A stretch of 64,000 bases of DNA from Mytilus trossulus (GCF_036588685.1 NC_086375.1:39640566-39704565); one strand, 5' to 3'. Shown: positions 21,259-32,612, counted from the stretch's first letter. A program made the numbers and translations. Notes: generated from the sequence alone by a model not told the origin.

Positions 21259-21708
21259 TAGAATCATATGCAAAACAGTGTGGCTGTGGCCATTGATTGA
21301 CGTCCTAAATTATCCCATTGACTAAGACAGATTGTGTGAACGTTTGTCTGTAACGACCACTGCTCACTATGTACTTGTTAAAGACACTTAAACTGTGGGG
21401 TTACCAAAGGTTCTCAATACCTAAATAAAGTAATTCGAAAAATTAATCATGAATAAATTAACACGATGTTATGATTTATATCAATAATATAAATCAAAAC
21501 ATAAAGGTTATTCCTGATTAATTTTTCGGATTATTTCATTATTAAAGGCGTTTAAGAACCTTTGGTGACCCTACAGTTTAAATTCTATAATAAGTAAGTA
21601 GTGAGCAGTGTCGTTACAGACAAAAGTTCACATAATCTGTCCCAGTCATTGAATGAATTAAGGACGTCAATCAATGGCCACAGCCACACTGTTTTGAATA
21701 TGATTCTA
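21259..21708. mobile_element. Palindromic fold-back element, copy 2
   Basis: Same family and similar length as copy 1, 391 bp further on. It has 'tagaatcatatgcaaaacag' at the left end and the complementary 'ctgttttgaatatgattcta' at the right. The halves also share 'ggccattgattgacgtccta'. It differs from copy 1 at scattered positions, so the two are separate insertions and not a recent duplication. Confidence 0.85.
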
Positions 21709-22619
21709 GTGATAGATTTGAAAAATTCAAAGGATAATCAAAGCTACTTCTTCATATAATAGATTTGATTTTTTTTGTCAGGTTGTACTATATATGGAAC
21801 TTCAAAACTGCATTTAGTGAGTTGCAGTCTTTTAGAGTATAAATAATTAAATAAATTAAAAATATAAATTTTCCTTAATAATTTATGAAGTAAAAATATT
21901 TACAGTCAAATATGTGAAACAGGAATGCTTTAGAATCTTGTATATACAATTTTCTTTGATATGGTCATGTAACCATTTTCTACAAGCAAATAAATATCAT
22001 GTTTGCTGTCAGCCTTGTCCATACTCACAGCTAGAATAAGTTACAAAATGTAGCTCTAATGGAAAAGTATTTACTGATTCTTCAATTTTCAATATTCATT
22101 TTTTATAGAGAATGAGGGTGTTGAAGTCAATGGCTGTTTTTATTCTTTTCCACAAAATTATTTGAATGCTTTAGTAATAAAACTATTAAAAACTTTAAAT
22201 AACTAAAATGAACTAATTGGAAACTATTTTTTTCTTAATTTTGTTCATGTAATTAGGAAACTATGTGTTACTTAGAAATACAAGACATCTACCTATATAA
22301 TAGGGATGAAAAAACACTAATCTTTGACTAGTCCTGAATGGAGTATTCTTCAAATTGATAAGTTTTAAGCTATATGCAATATGCTTTCCATAAAACTTAG
22401 TTAAGTTATTCTTTTTTACTATAAATGTGGGAATTTTGTTTTTTGTTTTTATAAATTTGTCATATCATTTCCTATTGTTTGACAAAAGCTATAATTTTAA
22501 TATGAAATAATTGTATGAAAAAATGTTTCCATATATAAACATTATTTTTCTTGTAAAAGTAAGAAATGTAATCTGCTGTGACCTCAATTTTTTTTAGAAA
22601 ACAATCCAGTAAATCAAGG
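21709..22619. other. AT-rich DNA downstream of the SUMO-motif gene
   Basis: It probably contains the 3' UTR of the minus-strand gene that ends at 22620. I see no repeat or exon in it. Confidence 0.35.
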
Positions 22620-23152
22620 ATTTCAGTCTATTATTTCAATTGCAGCCTCATCATCATCAAAAGTTAAATCAATAGTTTCCCCATTTATTAAGATTGGGCA
22701 AAACACTTCTTGTTTAATGAAGTTTGGTCCTCCAGTGTACTGGTGGTCTGAACTTCCAACCATGTGATCAGAACTTCCTGTCACATGATTGACACTGTCT
22801 ACCACATGTTCAACATGCTCTGAACTTCCCACCATGTGATCAGCGCTTCCAATCACATTTTCAACGTTCTCTGTTTTAATTTCTGTAGAAACATAAGAAT
22901 TTGTGTTATTACCAGATCTTTTTCTTAAAATGTTTGGTCTTGAATGTAAAGCTCTAGATCTATTATCAAGAAGTCCCTGTGGGAATGGTATAGGCACTAT
23001 ACTAACATTTATATCTTGAAGAGTTTGTGCTGTTACATATTTTACTGATAGTCTACTGGTTACAGAATGTACATTCCAAAAATCCACATTTCTGAAGCTG
23101 TTTTTCATCCCAACAACCCTTCCAGCTTTAGTTGTTGACATGAGGTAACTAC
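22620..23152 (-). CDS. Exon 5 (last) of the SUMO-motif gene
   Basis: It starts at acceptor 'ctttatag' with 'SYLMSTTKAGRVVGMKN' and ends with TGA at 22622-22620. It carries the basic 'RPNILRKRSGN' stretch, the His-rich 'GSSDHMV' repeats, both psi-K-x-E sites and the terminal acidic SUMO-interaction-like motif. Confidence 0.78.
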
Positions 23153-26100
23153 CTATAAAGAAATGACAGGTTATTCATTCTGTAAATATCTTCCTTTCCA
23201 GTACAATAAGAAAAACACAAATTTTTCAACTAGGAAAGGTTCCTATTAAAATACTCCTGGATATAGTATAGCATAAGTGCCATTGTCTGTTGAAAAATAA
23301 ATTTTGAAATGAAATTTAAAGATCTCTACAATTTCATATTCTTTTTCAAAAGTATAAGAAGCGTTTAGTTTTGAAAGTGTTGGGGACATCGTACCATTGC
23401 CACCAGTGATTTTGTTATAGCTCTTTTATTGGTCTTTTTAACTGTATAATATTTTTAATCAACATGAATATCATTAAGAAAGTCAATTTCACCAACCCCT
23501 CTTCCATTGACTATAAAGCCTTGGTCACACCTTACGGGATAGCTCAAACAGACGCCTAACTTATAACTTTTTTTCCAATCTGTTCATGTCTGTTAGACAT
23601 CCGTTCTTATTCCTTAGTCATCTGTCCATATCCTTTGCATGTTTGTTAGGCGTACATTTTATCTGTCGATGTCCGTTCTGTCTGGTGGAATTTTTTTTAA
23701 CTTTGAACGGTCGTCCAACGGATAAAATGTCCGTTGGATGTCCGTTTTGTGCGGTTCTCGTCCATTTTGTTTCCGTTTTGTATCCGTCACGTGTCCGTTA
23801 TACATATTAATGCGATTTACATGTATTATTATTGTCGCCTTTAATTTTTTCGTATATTTTACTTATCCGTTTTATGCGGTACTCGTCCGACCGTTGGTTG
23901 TACGTTCCACGACTGTTCTGTCGGGTACGTCTCTGTTTCTTGTCCGTTGCATATCCATTTTTCGTTAGGCGTCCGTTTTAGTTGGTTAGTACATTAACGG
24001 ACTCCCAACGGATAACAATTTTGTGAACGGACAACTTTTATTTATCCATTAGTCGTCCGTTCGTGTTATCCGGTTAGGTGTGACCGAGGCTTATTAATAG
24101 CTTTTTTTTTTTAACCTGGGCATTTGTTGCAGTCTGTTCCCCTGTTTGATTCTAATATAACCACAGTCCTTGTTAGTATTTTTTCCACAATACCATTGAC
24201 ATACTTGTACTTTTTAAATGGATTGACATTTATTTTTCAGTAACTTTTATAATTGGTCTAATTTAACCTTAAGCTTACCACCAGTAACTCTGCCACAGTC
24301 CTTTTTATTAGCCTGGTCATATTCAAGTTTCTTGTTACGTATCCTTTTCTGTGTTGTTTTTAAGGTTGCATAGCAACTCTGTACCTCAATGATTCCAACT
24401 TTGGAAGATATATTCCCATCTATTCTGTCAAACTGAAAAAAAAGAATTATGAATTTAATAAGTCATAAAACAACATGCATGACATATATATATATAGAAT
24501 TTCACATATGAGACAATATTTATTTGAGGCCACACCAATTTAATTTCTTGTTCTAAAGATTTTTGGACTCCAAAATTTGGGGCGAGCGAGCGATTAGAAA
24601 ATTTTAATAAAAAAATATTTAATTTGCAAATTTTTGAGGCGAAGCTTGAAAAGTAGAGGCGAGCAATCATAATTTTTTTTTGTAAACATAAAATAGTAGG
24701 TTTTGACAATATTAAAACTTGATTTATCACTTGTAATTTGACATTCCTATAATTTCTGAAGTATTGTTACCCTATTCACCAAGAAATAATTAAATCTGGT
24801 CTATGAATGACAATGAGACAATTCTCCATCCAAGTCATATTCAGATTGGGGGCAACCCTTCATGTTATAAATTTATCCCTACTGTTTTATGAGGGATCAA
24901 TTATTGAATATAAGTTATAATATATTTGCTTGTACGAAAGGGCTCATATTTTCTCAAAGAACTATATATCTATCTGGTATTAATTGGTCAAAACATGTCC
25001 AAGAAAGTTCTGAAATATTCCTGGACTTTAACCATGTTAACACATTTACTTTAACAGTTTAATAATTATTCACAATAAGTGGACCCCTCTTTTAAAAAAA
25101 GTTGTTTTAAATAGGATGTAACTCTCCTCTTTTTGAGTACAAAATTCTAAGTTTTCAAAGGTTTTTTGTATTAGAACTAAACAAATCCTTGGTCATGTTG
25201 GTCTTTCTATTTTCTTTTCTACATCAGTAAAATGACCCCTTGTCTGAGGGTGGGTTGTTCTCAACCTGATAATAGTAAACACAGGTCAAAGTATGGCCTT
25301 TTACACAGGGCTTTGATACAGACCAAACACCAAGCTAAAAAGGACCCCAAAATTATTAGCCTACACAATTCGAACAGGAAAACCAACGATCTAATTTATA
25401 TATCCGAACTGGGAAATACCAATGAACAACATCAACAAACGATGCTGAACGACAGGCCCCTGAATCATTAAGGACAGGTGCATAAACATGCAGCGGCTAT
25501 GGATAGTTTTGTTTCACCAGCATACAATATAATTGCAGTTGAAGGCAAATTCTTCAGAAGTTCTTTGTACTTTATTCTATAAACAACAAACATTTGTTGA
25601 TAGGGAATATAAGTAAGGGGGGAAAGAAACCATTTTTTTGTTCTTAAAAGGTATTTCCGCTGTTCTAAATTTATATCGGAGCACTCCCGCTTTGGATAAA
25701 TAGGTTTCATGCTAAAACAAATATTCTCACAAAAATTTACAGTGTGATGGGGTGCTTTTATGTTTAAAATCGTTATATTGGCGTTAAAAAAATGAGTTTG
25801 ATCTTTGCAAGTAATTTTTTGTGCAGTCATTACTTTGAATAAGATTTAAAATTTTTATGCAAAGAAACAGTATATTTTTAGAGGGATTGATAAGATATTG
25901 ACTCCTGAATGGTCCAAAACAACCAGTTTTGACCCCACAGTTTAAATGTCTATCGTTGGTACGTCGTGAACAGTGGTCGTTACAGACAAAAGTTCACGTT
26001 AATTGTCCCAGTCAATGAATGAATTTAATCTGTCAATCAATAGCCACAGCCACACTGTTTTGAATTTCTATCTAAGCTTGGTTAAAACCAATTACTATAA

Positions 26101-29100
26101 AGTATCATCACATAATTTTAATATCAAACTGTCAAACTTTTTATCTTTCTCATGTTAAGTTTATATGAAAGCCATTAAATAAAAACATATATATGAAACA
26201 CATTTTGAATAATATTTTCTGAAACAGCAATAAATGTAGCATAAAAGGAATGAGATTTTTTTTTATTTGTGCTCTAATCTTTCTTTTGTCCAGGACAATT
26301 TGTGCATACCAGCACATGTAGTTGAAAAATGAAAAAAAAACAGATTAATGTTGGCAACATAAAATGATCCAGTTAAAAAATAAACAAAAGGACACACATG
26401 ACATAGGTCTCTAATACCTCAAGAATATAAAATTGATAAAAACTGTCCAAACTGCTTTATGAACATAAATATAATTCTGCACGGGACGTTTGCGCTTTTA
26501 CATAGGACATTTGTGCTTTTTTTTGTGGACACTTGTGCTTCAAAACATAGGACATTTGTGCTTTTCAAAAATGGACATTTGCACTTTTTATATAGGACAT
26601 TTGCGCATTTACAATTTTTGATATTTATGTACAGCTAAAGTAAAGAAATAAAATCAATTACTGTCATCACAATTACAGGTCAGTTTTAGCTTGATATTTG
26701 AAGCCGAATGAGTGAACAAATTTTCATCTTGTTGTCTGTCCTGATCAATTGGTATTTAGCCCACATCTCAAATAAATGATCGAGTACAGCTCCATGAAAG
26801 GTCTCCAATTATTAGGGTTTGGTCGAAACGATATAAGAATCCATCAAGACATATACAGTTTTTTCCTTTACTAGTTTCTATCACTTTAAAATCCATGCTC
26901 AAGAATGTGTAAATTTGTACTAACTAATGACAAATGTATAAGTTAAATTTATTTATGTAATAATTACTTCCCATCAAGATTCCAGGTAGTCGACTAAAGG
27001 TAAAAAGCGCAAATGTCCGGTCCATCTAATACAGGTGAATCAAAATTAAAAGCGCAAATGTCCATAGTATTTGAAGCGCAAATGTCCTATCGTTTTACAG
27101 GTAAAAAAGTGCAAACGTCCTGTGCCCATATACTTGTTATTACATAAGCCCTAAGGTATCTAGCTAAAATAATTAACAATAAATATTTACCTCATTTTTG
27201 GCAAATCTTGGTAAAGAAAACAAAAATTCTCTAACAAGGGTACCGTCTCTGCTTTTTTTTGTGGACACTTGTGCTTCAAAACATAGGACATTTGTGCTTT
27301 TCAAAAATGGACATTTGCACTTTTTATATAGGACATTTGCGCATTTACAATTTTTGATATTTATGTACAGCTAAAGTAAAGAAATAAAATCAATTACTGT
27401 CATCACAATTACAGGTCAGTTTTAGCTTGATATTTGAAGCCGAATGAGTGAACAAATTTTCATCTTGTTGTCTGTCCTGATCAATTGGTATTTAGCCCAC
27501 ATCTCAAATAAATGATCGAGTACAGCTCCATGAAAGGTCTCCAATTATTAGGGTTTGGTCGAAATGATATAAGAATCCATCAAGACATATACAGTTTTTT
27601 CCTTTACTAGTTTCTATCACTTTAAAATCCATGCTCAAGAATGTGTAAATTTGTACTAACTAATGACAAATGTATAAGTTAAATTTATTTATGTAATAAT
27701 TACTTCCCATCAAGATTCCAGGTAGTCGACTAAAGGTAAAAAGCGCAAATGTCCGGTCCATCTAATACAGGTGAATCAAAATTAAAAGCGCAAATGTCCA
27801 TAGTATTTGAAGCGCAAATGTCCTATCGTTTTACAGGTAAAAAAGTGCAAACGTCCTGTGCCCATATACTTGTTATTACATAAGCCCTAAGGTATCTAGC
27901 TAAAATAATTAACAATAAATATTTACCTCATTTTTGGCAAATCTTGGTAAAGAAAACAAAAATTCTCTAACAAGGGTACCGTCTCTAAAACCTTTAATTA
28001 CCCTGTAAATAAAAAAGCATAGTATAAAATTAAAGTGTTGGGTGTTGGTTTTTTTTCAATAGCTACTAATCTGGTGCATGAAAGATAGACAAAAAAATAT
28101 TAAGCTTTTAATACTTATGCTTGGTTTTTTTTTAAATTCAATGTTCAAAAAATAAAGACAATAGTTTCATTTTACCCTATGATTTATTCTTAGTCTTGAT
28201 GGCCATGTTAGGTAGCCAGGAGAATCAGTGGAACCAGATTATAAACTAGACACCCTAAGGATGATTGTGGACAATATTGGTTCAATTATAACCCAGTTAT
28301 TTCAGAGAAGATTTTTGAAAAACTTAACAGACAGTAACAGTTGACAGGAATCAAGTGATGGAAAAAGCTCACAAGGCCCTTTTATTAAACAAATCACTTT
28401 TTACGGCTTGTGAGCAAAGGGTAAAATTTGCTTCCATTGCTGAGTCTTGCAATGTGAACTTGGAATTAAACATTGAATTGTAACGCTGATTATGTTACAT
28501 GATGACAACCCAATGAATGACTGTTAGATGTATAAATCTACTTTCCCTTGTAGTATTCAATGTCTTTAAAATGTTCTTTTATAATATCATGAGTATTCTC
28601 ACAATTCAAACATTTTGTAAAAAAGACCAGTTTCAACTTTTGGTAACTGAAATATTCTATAATTAGTAATAGTGATCGTCTTATAAATAAATAACTACTA
28701 CTTAATTTTACTGACTCAAATCTACATCTTTATGCCATGAACATTTATTTTTTTGTTATTCTAACCTTTTTGTTCCAGGAGTGACACTTTTACTTGTGAC
28801 CTTTTGACCATCAACATATACTCTATAGTAACAGGCCTGACTACTTGGTTCTGTTTCTATACATACGGAAAATGGTGTAACTGGCCAACTCTGTAATTAC
28901 AATTCAAGTCTCATTCAATATTGCATTAAACTTTATATTTGATGATTTTCATGGGTTTTTTTTAAATTTTAAATACAATGTAGGTAAAATAAATGTGTCA
29001 TTTAAACCATGCATACATTTGTATATTAATTGTTGCCAGGCACTGACTAATGGTCAGATCGAAATGCAAATTAATTTTCAAGTGAAATAAGAGGATCAGA

Positions 29101-29405
29101 TCTAGAGCACTACAAGTAATAATCTTTAGAATAAAACACCTAATTAACAATGAAATTGATAAGTATTTGATATTTTAGTAATTATATTACTCATTGATTG
29201 TTCATACTGAATTTCTTAGTTATGACACTAACCTGGACTTCTGTCTCGCCATTTACAGTTTCCTTAGCTTGTTGCTTGTAACTGTGAGGTGTAAAAAAGC
29301 TACTTTCTACAAATACAATGCCATCCTTTTCATATTCAGGTAATAGCGTGTCACCAACAAGTATACTTAAACGGAAGTCTGCATTTGATGGCATTTCAAC
29401 ATTTA
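22620..29405 (-). CDS. Uncharacterised five-exon gene with SUMO-related motifs
   Basis: Five minus-strand exons join with GT-AG introns and matching phases: 29405-29233, 28890-28766, 28002-27927, 24432-24279, 23152-22620. From the ATG at 29394-29392 the protein has about 350 residues. The N-terminal two thirds is beta-rich: 'ADFRLSILVGDTLLPEY', 'FSVCIETE', 'YYRVYVDGQKV', 'GFRDGTLVREFLFSLPRF', 'KVGIIEVQSCYA'. This pattern recalls the DUF7918 domain of fungi; that link is inference. The C-terminal exon holds degenerate 'GSSDHMV' repeats, two psi-K-x-E sumoylation consensus sites ('EIKTE', 'FIKQE') and ends with 'IDLTFDDDEAAIEIID', which has the form of a SUMO-interaction motif. A nuclear, SUMO-regulated role is plausible but unproven. 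The first exon has an acceptor-like 'cctacag' upstream, so a 5' UTR exon, or more coding sequence, may exist further right. Confidence 0.75.
23516..24092. mobile_element. Inverted-repeat element in intron 4 of the SUMO-motif gene
   Basis: The ends 'aagccttggtcacacctta' and the complement of 'taggtgtgaccgaggctt' form imperfect terminal inverted repeats of about 27 bp. The interior is filled with many 'gtccgtt'/'aacgga' short motifs in both orientations. No transposase frame is present. This looks like a non-autonomous DNA element. The target duplication could not be fixed. Confidence 0.7.
24279..24432 (-). CDS. Exon 4 of the SUMO-motif gene
   Basis: It encodes 'FDRIDGNISSKVGIIEVQ' to 'DCGRVTG', with acceptor 'ttttttttcag' and donor GGTG|gtaagc. 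It ends in phase 1, matching the two-base start of exon 5. A Lys/Arg-rich stretch ('TTQKRIRNKKLEY') could be a nuclear signal. Confidence 0.75.
25240..25500 (+). repeat. Diverged dispersed repeat (family 1 related)
   Basis: Blocks such as 'gtcaaagtatggcctt', 'caacaaacgatgctgaacga', 'aggcccctgaatca' and 'ggacaggtgcataaacatgc' correspond to the second half of the family-1 copy at 37127-37446. It sits in intron 3 of the SUMO-motif gene. Non-coding. Confidence 0.55.
25926..26069. repeat. Half copy of the palindromic fold-back family
   Basis: It matches the right half of the elements at 20425 and 21259: 'cacagtttaaat', 'gttacagacaaaagttcac', 'gtcccagtcaatgaatgaat', and 'ccacagccacactgttttga' at the end. 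The left half is missing, so this is a truncated relic. Confidence 0.75.
26479..27125. mobile_element. Fold-back element with arrays of a 16-bp motif
   Basis: The ends 'gcacgggacgtttgc' and 'gcaaacgtcctgtgc' are inverted repeats. Behind the left end, variants of 'ggacatttgcgctttt' recur about five more times in plus orientation (26504-26612). Before the right end, the reverse complement 'aaaagcgcaaatgtcc' recurs about four times (27000-27120). The centre is unique and AT-rich, with no ORF. This is the layout of Foldback-type transposons with subterminal repeats. Confidence 0.7.
26515..27986. repeat. 736-bp tandem duplication within intron 3/exon 3
   Basis: 26515-27250 and 27251-27986 are direct tandem copies, each 736 bp, almost identical (one difference noticed, 'cgaaacgatat' against 'cgaaatgatat'). 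The unit runs from inside the left arm of the fold-back element to the middle of exon 3 of the SUMO-motif gene. The exon fragment at 27191-27250 keeps its donor but lost its acceptor side. The complete exon is at 27927-28002. Confidence 0.92.
27927..28002 (-). CDS. Exon 3 of the SUMO-motif gene
   Basis: It encodes one base plus 25 codons, 'VIKGFRDGTLVREFLF' to 'FAKNE', with acceptor 'tatttacag' and donor GAG|gtaaat. The 3' 60 bases of this exon with its donor are repeated at 27191-27250 by a tandem duplication. Confidence 0.78.
28766..28890 (-). CDS. Exon 2 of the SUMO-motif gene
   Basis: It encodes 'SWPVTPFSVCIETE' to 'TPGTK' plus two bases. The acceptor is 'gtaattacag' and the donor AAAAAG|gttag. 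125 nt, entering in phase 0 and leaving in phase 2. Confidence 0.75.
29233..29405 (-). CDS. Exon 1 (first recognised) of the SUMO-motif gene
   Basis: It encodes 'MPSNADFRLSILVG' onwards and ends '...ETEVQ' at the donor CAG|gttagt. An acceptor 'ctacag' precedes position 29405. Two bases plus 57 codons fit the splice, so the reading frame may extend into an unseen exon ('NVEM' before the ATG). Confidence 0.7.
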
Positions 29406-30570
29406 CTGTAGGCTGTTCTCATGGCCAAGACCTTTTAAAAAATAAAAAAATAAAAAAATGTATGTCTGTAAATCTTTTGATTAAAATTTAATATATTTGG
29501 TCATATATTTAAATCATGGTGGGTGCTTTATTCCAAGTTCAAACTGCATGTTCACCCCATCTTCAACATAGCTCTGTGCATGAGCAGATTCAACAGCATA
29601 TATCATGTGTATTGTTTAGTTAACATGGTTAAGAAGATGTTAGCAGACTACTTCAAGTCAATTACAATCAATGCTTTTAACCTTCTCAGTAAGTTCTGCA
29701 CCCCATAATGATTAATGGACTTTCTTTTTTTCTGTTACTTGACTACCTGTACATTTTTCAATTTTTACCTAGGGTTTCAAATGAATAAAAAATTGAATTC
29801 CCCATTTCCCCATTTTTTTTTCAAAAGTGAATTTATAATCAACTGATTAACTTTTTTTGACATGTATGATGGAATATTCATGTACATTTCTTTTGATTTA
29901 TACATCCTGCACAGCCAATCAGACGACTAACTTTACCAAGGGTTTTTAACTGGTGAAACAGGCCAGTCCAATGATGAACATATACATGTACCCATGACAA
30001 TGAAATAATTATACATGTACAATACATGTAGCTTTGGATTAAAATTGTCATTTTAAAAACCATATATTTCTACAATACAATAGTAAGGATTTTCTCCTCT
30101 AAGGACATGATTAAAATTTGTCTACTATATAACATGACTATCATTCCTTTTTTAAAGTTCGATTAAAATGTTGCCTTGCCCTAGCGTTTTATGATATAAT
30201 TGTGAATATGAATAATTGAGATTTGGGTAATATGTCATTTGTATGTCAGTTAGGCAGCTACCAATAAACAATAAAAGTCAGGAAACCTAAAATTGTTGAC
30301 CTCAGAATCCAGTTTTCTATATATTTAGGATCAGTGTAAATGTATTTGTCAATGTCAAAACATAATATTTGTATAAATATACTTTATCATGTTTATTGTG
30401 TAACTTTTTTTTCTTTCTCATGTTTCTCTCACTTTATTTATAAAATTAATCAGAACCAAATTATTGCAACCATTTGTACAAAATTTAACTTAATTATTCT
30501 GCGTGTCATCAGGGTGTTTAATGATAATGAAGTGTTGGAGCATGAATGTATTGAAATAGGATAGACGAAT
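29406..30570. other. Intergenic or 5' intron DNA, nothing recognised
   Basis: AT-rich DNA upstream of the first recognised exon of the SUMO-motif gene. A missing 5' exon may lie here or further right, but I could not identify one. Confidence 0.35.
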
Positions 30571-30690
30571 CCAGGGGAGGGGGCCCTTTCGTGGCAAAAA
30601 TTTGGTTGCTTAAATAGGGATCACTGTGTGACTGGAGCGGGTCCCCCTTAGGTCAGTCAGCACCCCCCTTACAAGAAGTTCTGGATCCAA
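30570..30690 (+). repeat. Dispersed repeat related to 32613-32748
   Basis: It contains 'aatccaggggagggggccc', 'ggtccccc', 'ttaggtcagtcagc' and 'ttctggatcc'. These blocks recur in inverted or diverged form at 32613-32748, and I recognise the type as a common mussel repeat. Confidence 0.5.
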
Positions 30691-30954
30691 TACTGTATAA
30701 TATACATGTATGTAGTCAGCAGGATTTTATTTGGTATGAGACAGTGTGTAAGTCTGTCTAATTTTGTGATTGTAATGAGTTGATATGAAATTTTATAAAA
30801 TAAAACAAGGTGTGTGTCCTGTTCTTCTCGACTTCTGTATGCAATGTCTCTTCATTTTAGGTGATTTATCATATCACTAACATTTGAGATGTTTCTGTAT
30901 CGATAAGTGACAAATCTAGCAGTCCTTCTTTTGACATTGGGTGCACTTGTTTCT

Positions 30955-31110
30955 ACTAAGCCGGTCATGCGCCGGTCATGTGTACGGCGTATGCCTATTC
31001 GTGCGAGAAACAAGTGAAACGGCTTATATACCAGCAAATCTAACATGGCTGCCCAAGGACCATTACTACCAGCTATAATAGGTTATGGCCTATTCAAGCT
31101 GTTTTAGGAC
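30955..31110 (+). promoter_or_regulatory. CpG-bearing promoter-like stretch with a 20-codon ORF
   Basis: In a CpG-poor window this stretch has clustered CpGs ('aagccggtcatgcgccggtc', 'gtacggcgtatgcc'), followed by an ATG in good context ('taacATGGCTGCCCAAGG', 31045). That ORF encodes 20 residues, 'MAAQGPLLPAIIGYGLFKLF', and ends at TAG 31105-31107. It could be a tiny hydrophobic protein, a first coding exon, or chance. Another GC-rich patch at 31690-31810 has related 'gccggt' motifs. Promoter status is inference. Confidence 0.3.
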
Positions 31111-31184
31111 GATGAAGAAGGAAAATTGCAACTATATTTTTCACAGACTGAATTGTGATATTTTTATTAAACGTTCACAACTTA

Positions 31185-31480
31185 ACCCTAGTTTTTCATG
31201 GGGTTCGTGTTGTTTATTCTTTAGTTTTCTATGTTGTGTCATGTGTACTATTGTTTTTCTGTTTTTCTGTTTGTCTTTTTCATTTTTAACCATGGCGTTG
31301 TCAGTTAGTTTTAGATTTATGAGTTTGACTGTCCTTTTGGTATCTTTCGTCCTTCTTTTAACAAAAACGTTCTCAAGAGCGAGAAAGCATTTATACGTTG
31401 ATAAATTATTAACAATTAACAACAGGATAAATATGATAATAATAATAACAATAAATAATTTATTTATAAAGGTTGACTAC
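31185..31480 (+). repeat. Dispersed repeat family 4
   Basis: The run 'tttctatgttgtgtc', 'tttctgtttgtctttttc', 'taaccatggcgttgtcagtt' and 'tgagtttgactgtcc' is a module that I recall as very frequent in mussel genomes. Part of it recurs at 17570-17700. The open frames through it on both strands are artefacts of the repeat. Confidence 0.65.
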
Positions 31481-32612
31481 AATTAGTTACGAAATATGAA
31501 AATTTTTATTAAAGAAAGCTCAATTATGAACATTAATACTTATCTTCCCTTAAACCTCGGCAATTCTAGTACAGTATATAAATACAAATGTTAGTTTGTT
31601 TAGTTAGGTTTTATGCCGTTTGTACCGCATTTTGGCTTTTTCGCAATGATTTCCAATAGTTTTAAATTCCAAAATTCGGTTCTTACAACAGTCGGCCATG
31701 TTTTTCGCCGCTTAGCCGGTCAAATCAAACCGGCTCGAGTGGCGTAACAGGCATGCGCAGAACTGAAGTTTTTAACAAACAAGTGTCATGCCGGTTTGCC
31801 GACGGCTAACGGTGTAAGCCGTTTGCTAGAAGCAAGTCCCACCATTGTTTTTAGGGTTTCATATGGATAGCAAACTCGGCAAATAGTATCAAATCCCTGA
31901 CAGTCATATGCATGTGCATAATTTTTCATTCTGGTAAGCAGGAACAGATACAGTGTCAGTGGTAACATGGGTAAGGCAGGACATTTTTGTGAAGCATATT
32001 ATTTTGATTCATGAAACACAATTACATGTACAAGTAGATATATTTGCCCAGTTACTTAAATTTTGTAAATTTGTTTAGTATGGTCAATTACCAGTCATTA
32101 AGGTCCATTTCTGATCATTTGAAACTATTTTTATGTATTTTCTTTTCAGCGAGGATATTTTTTTAAAACAGGAAGTAAGTTATGGATAATAAGTTAATCC
32201 CGCATCCGAACAAATCTTGTACATTTTCCGGAAAATAAAATTTTCCTATACTTTATAAAAAAGTTTCAAATTAGATGTTAGTATTTTGCATCGTCTGTTT
32301 GTACAATATAGTGCTTAATTTCAGGTGCAGGAATTAACGGATTTTGAAAGGGGACCAGAACCGCCATCGTTTGGAGTGATATTTAACAGACTCTTTAATA
32401 TACCCAAGTCTACATACTGTCACATCATGTCCGTGACTTGTCAAATATATGTAATGTAGCACAAGGATTTGTATACAAATTCTTGTGTAGCATCCCTCTT
32501 GAATTCCCGGCCGGAATCCGACTCTGAATTTGTGCATAAATCGTTAAGTATAGTATGCTCAGTCATATCCTGTAGTAAACTTGGAATATTCCAACTTAAA
32601 ACTATTCATTCA

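Noticed and set aside
26500-27125. Regularly recurring 16-bp motif that could suggest a CRISPR-like array
   Set aside because: Motif copies vary, spacing is irregular, orientation flips between the two ends, and the genome is animal. A fold-back element explains it.
30955-31110. tRNA or other small RNA gene in the GC-richer stretch
   Set aside because: No A/B box pair or cloverleaf could be drawn. No tRNA was recognised by eye elsewhere in the window either, though that is not a systematic scan.
31141-31486. Two overlapping frames of 93 and 133 codons on opposite strands
   Set aside because: Both run through a dispersed mussel-type repeat (family 4) and lack exon features.
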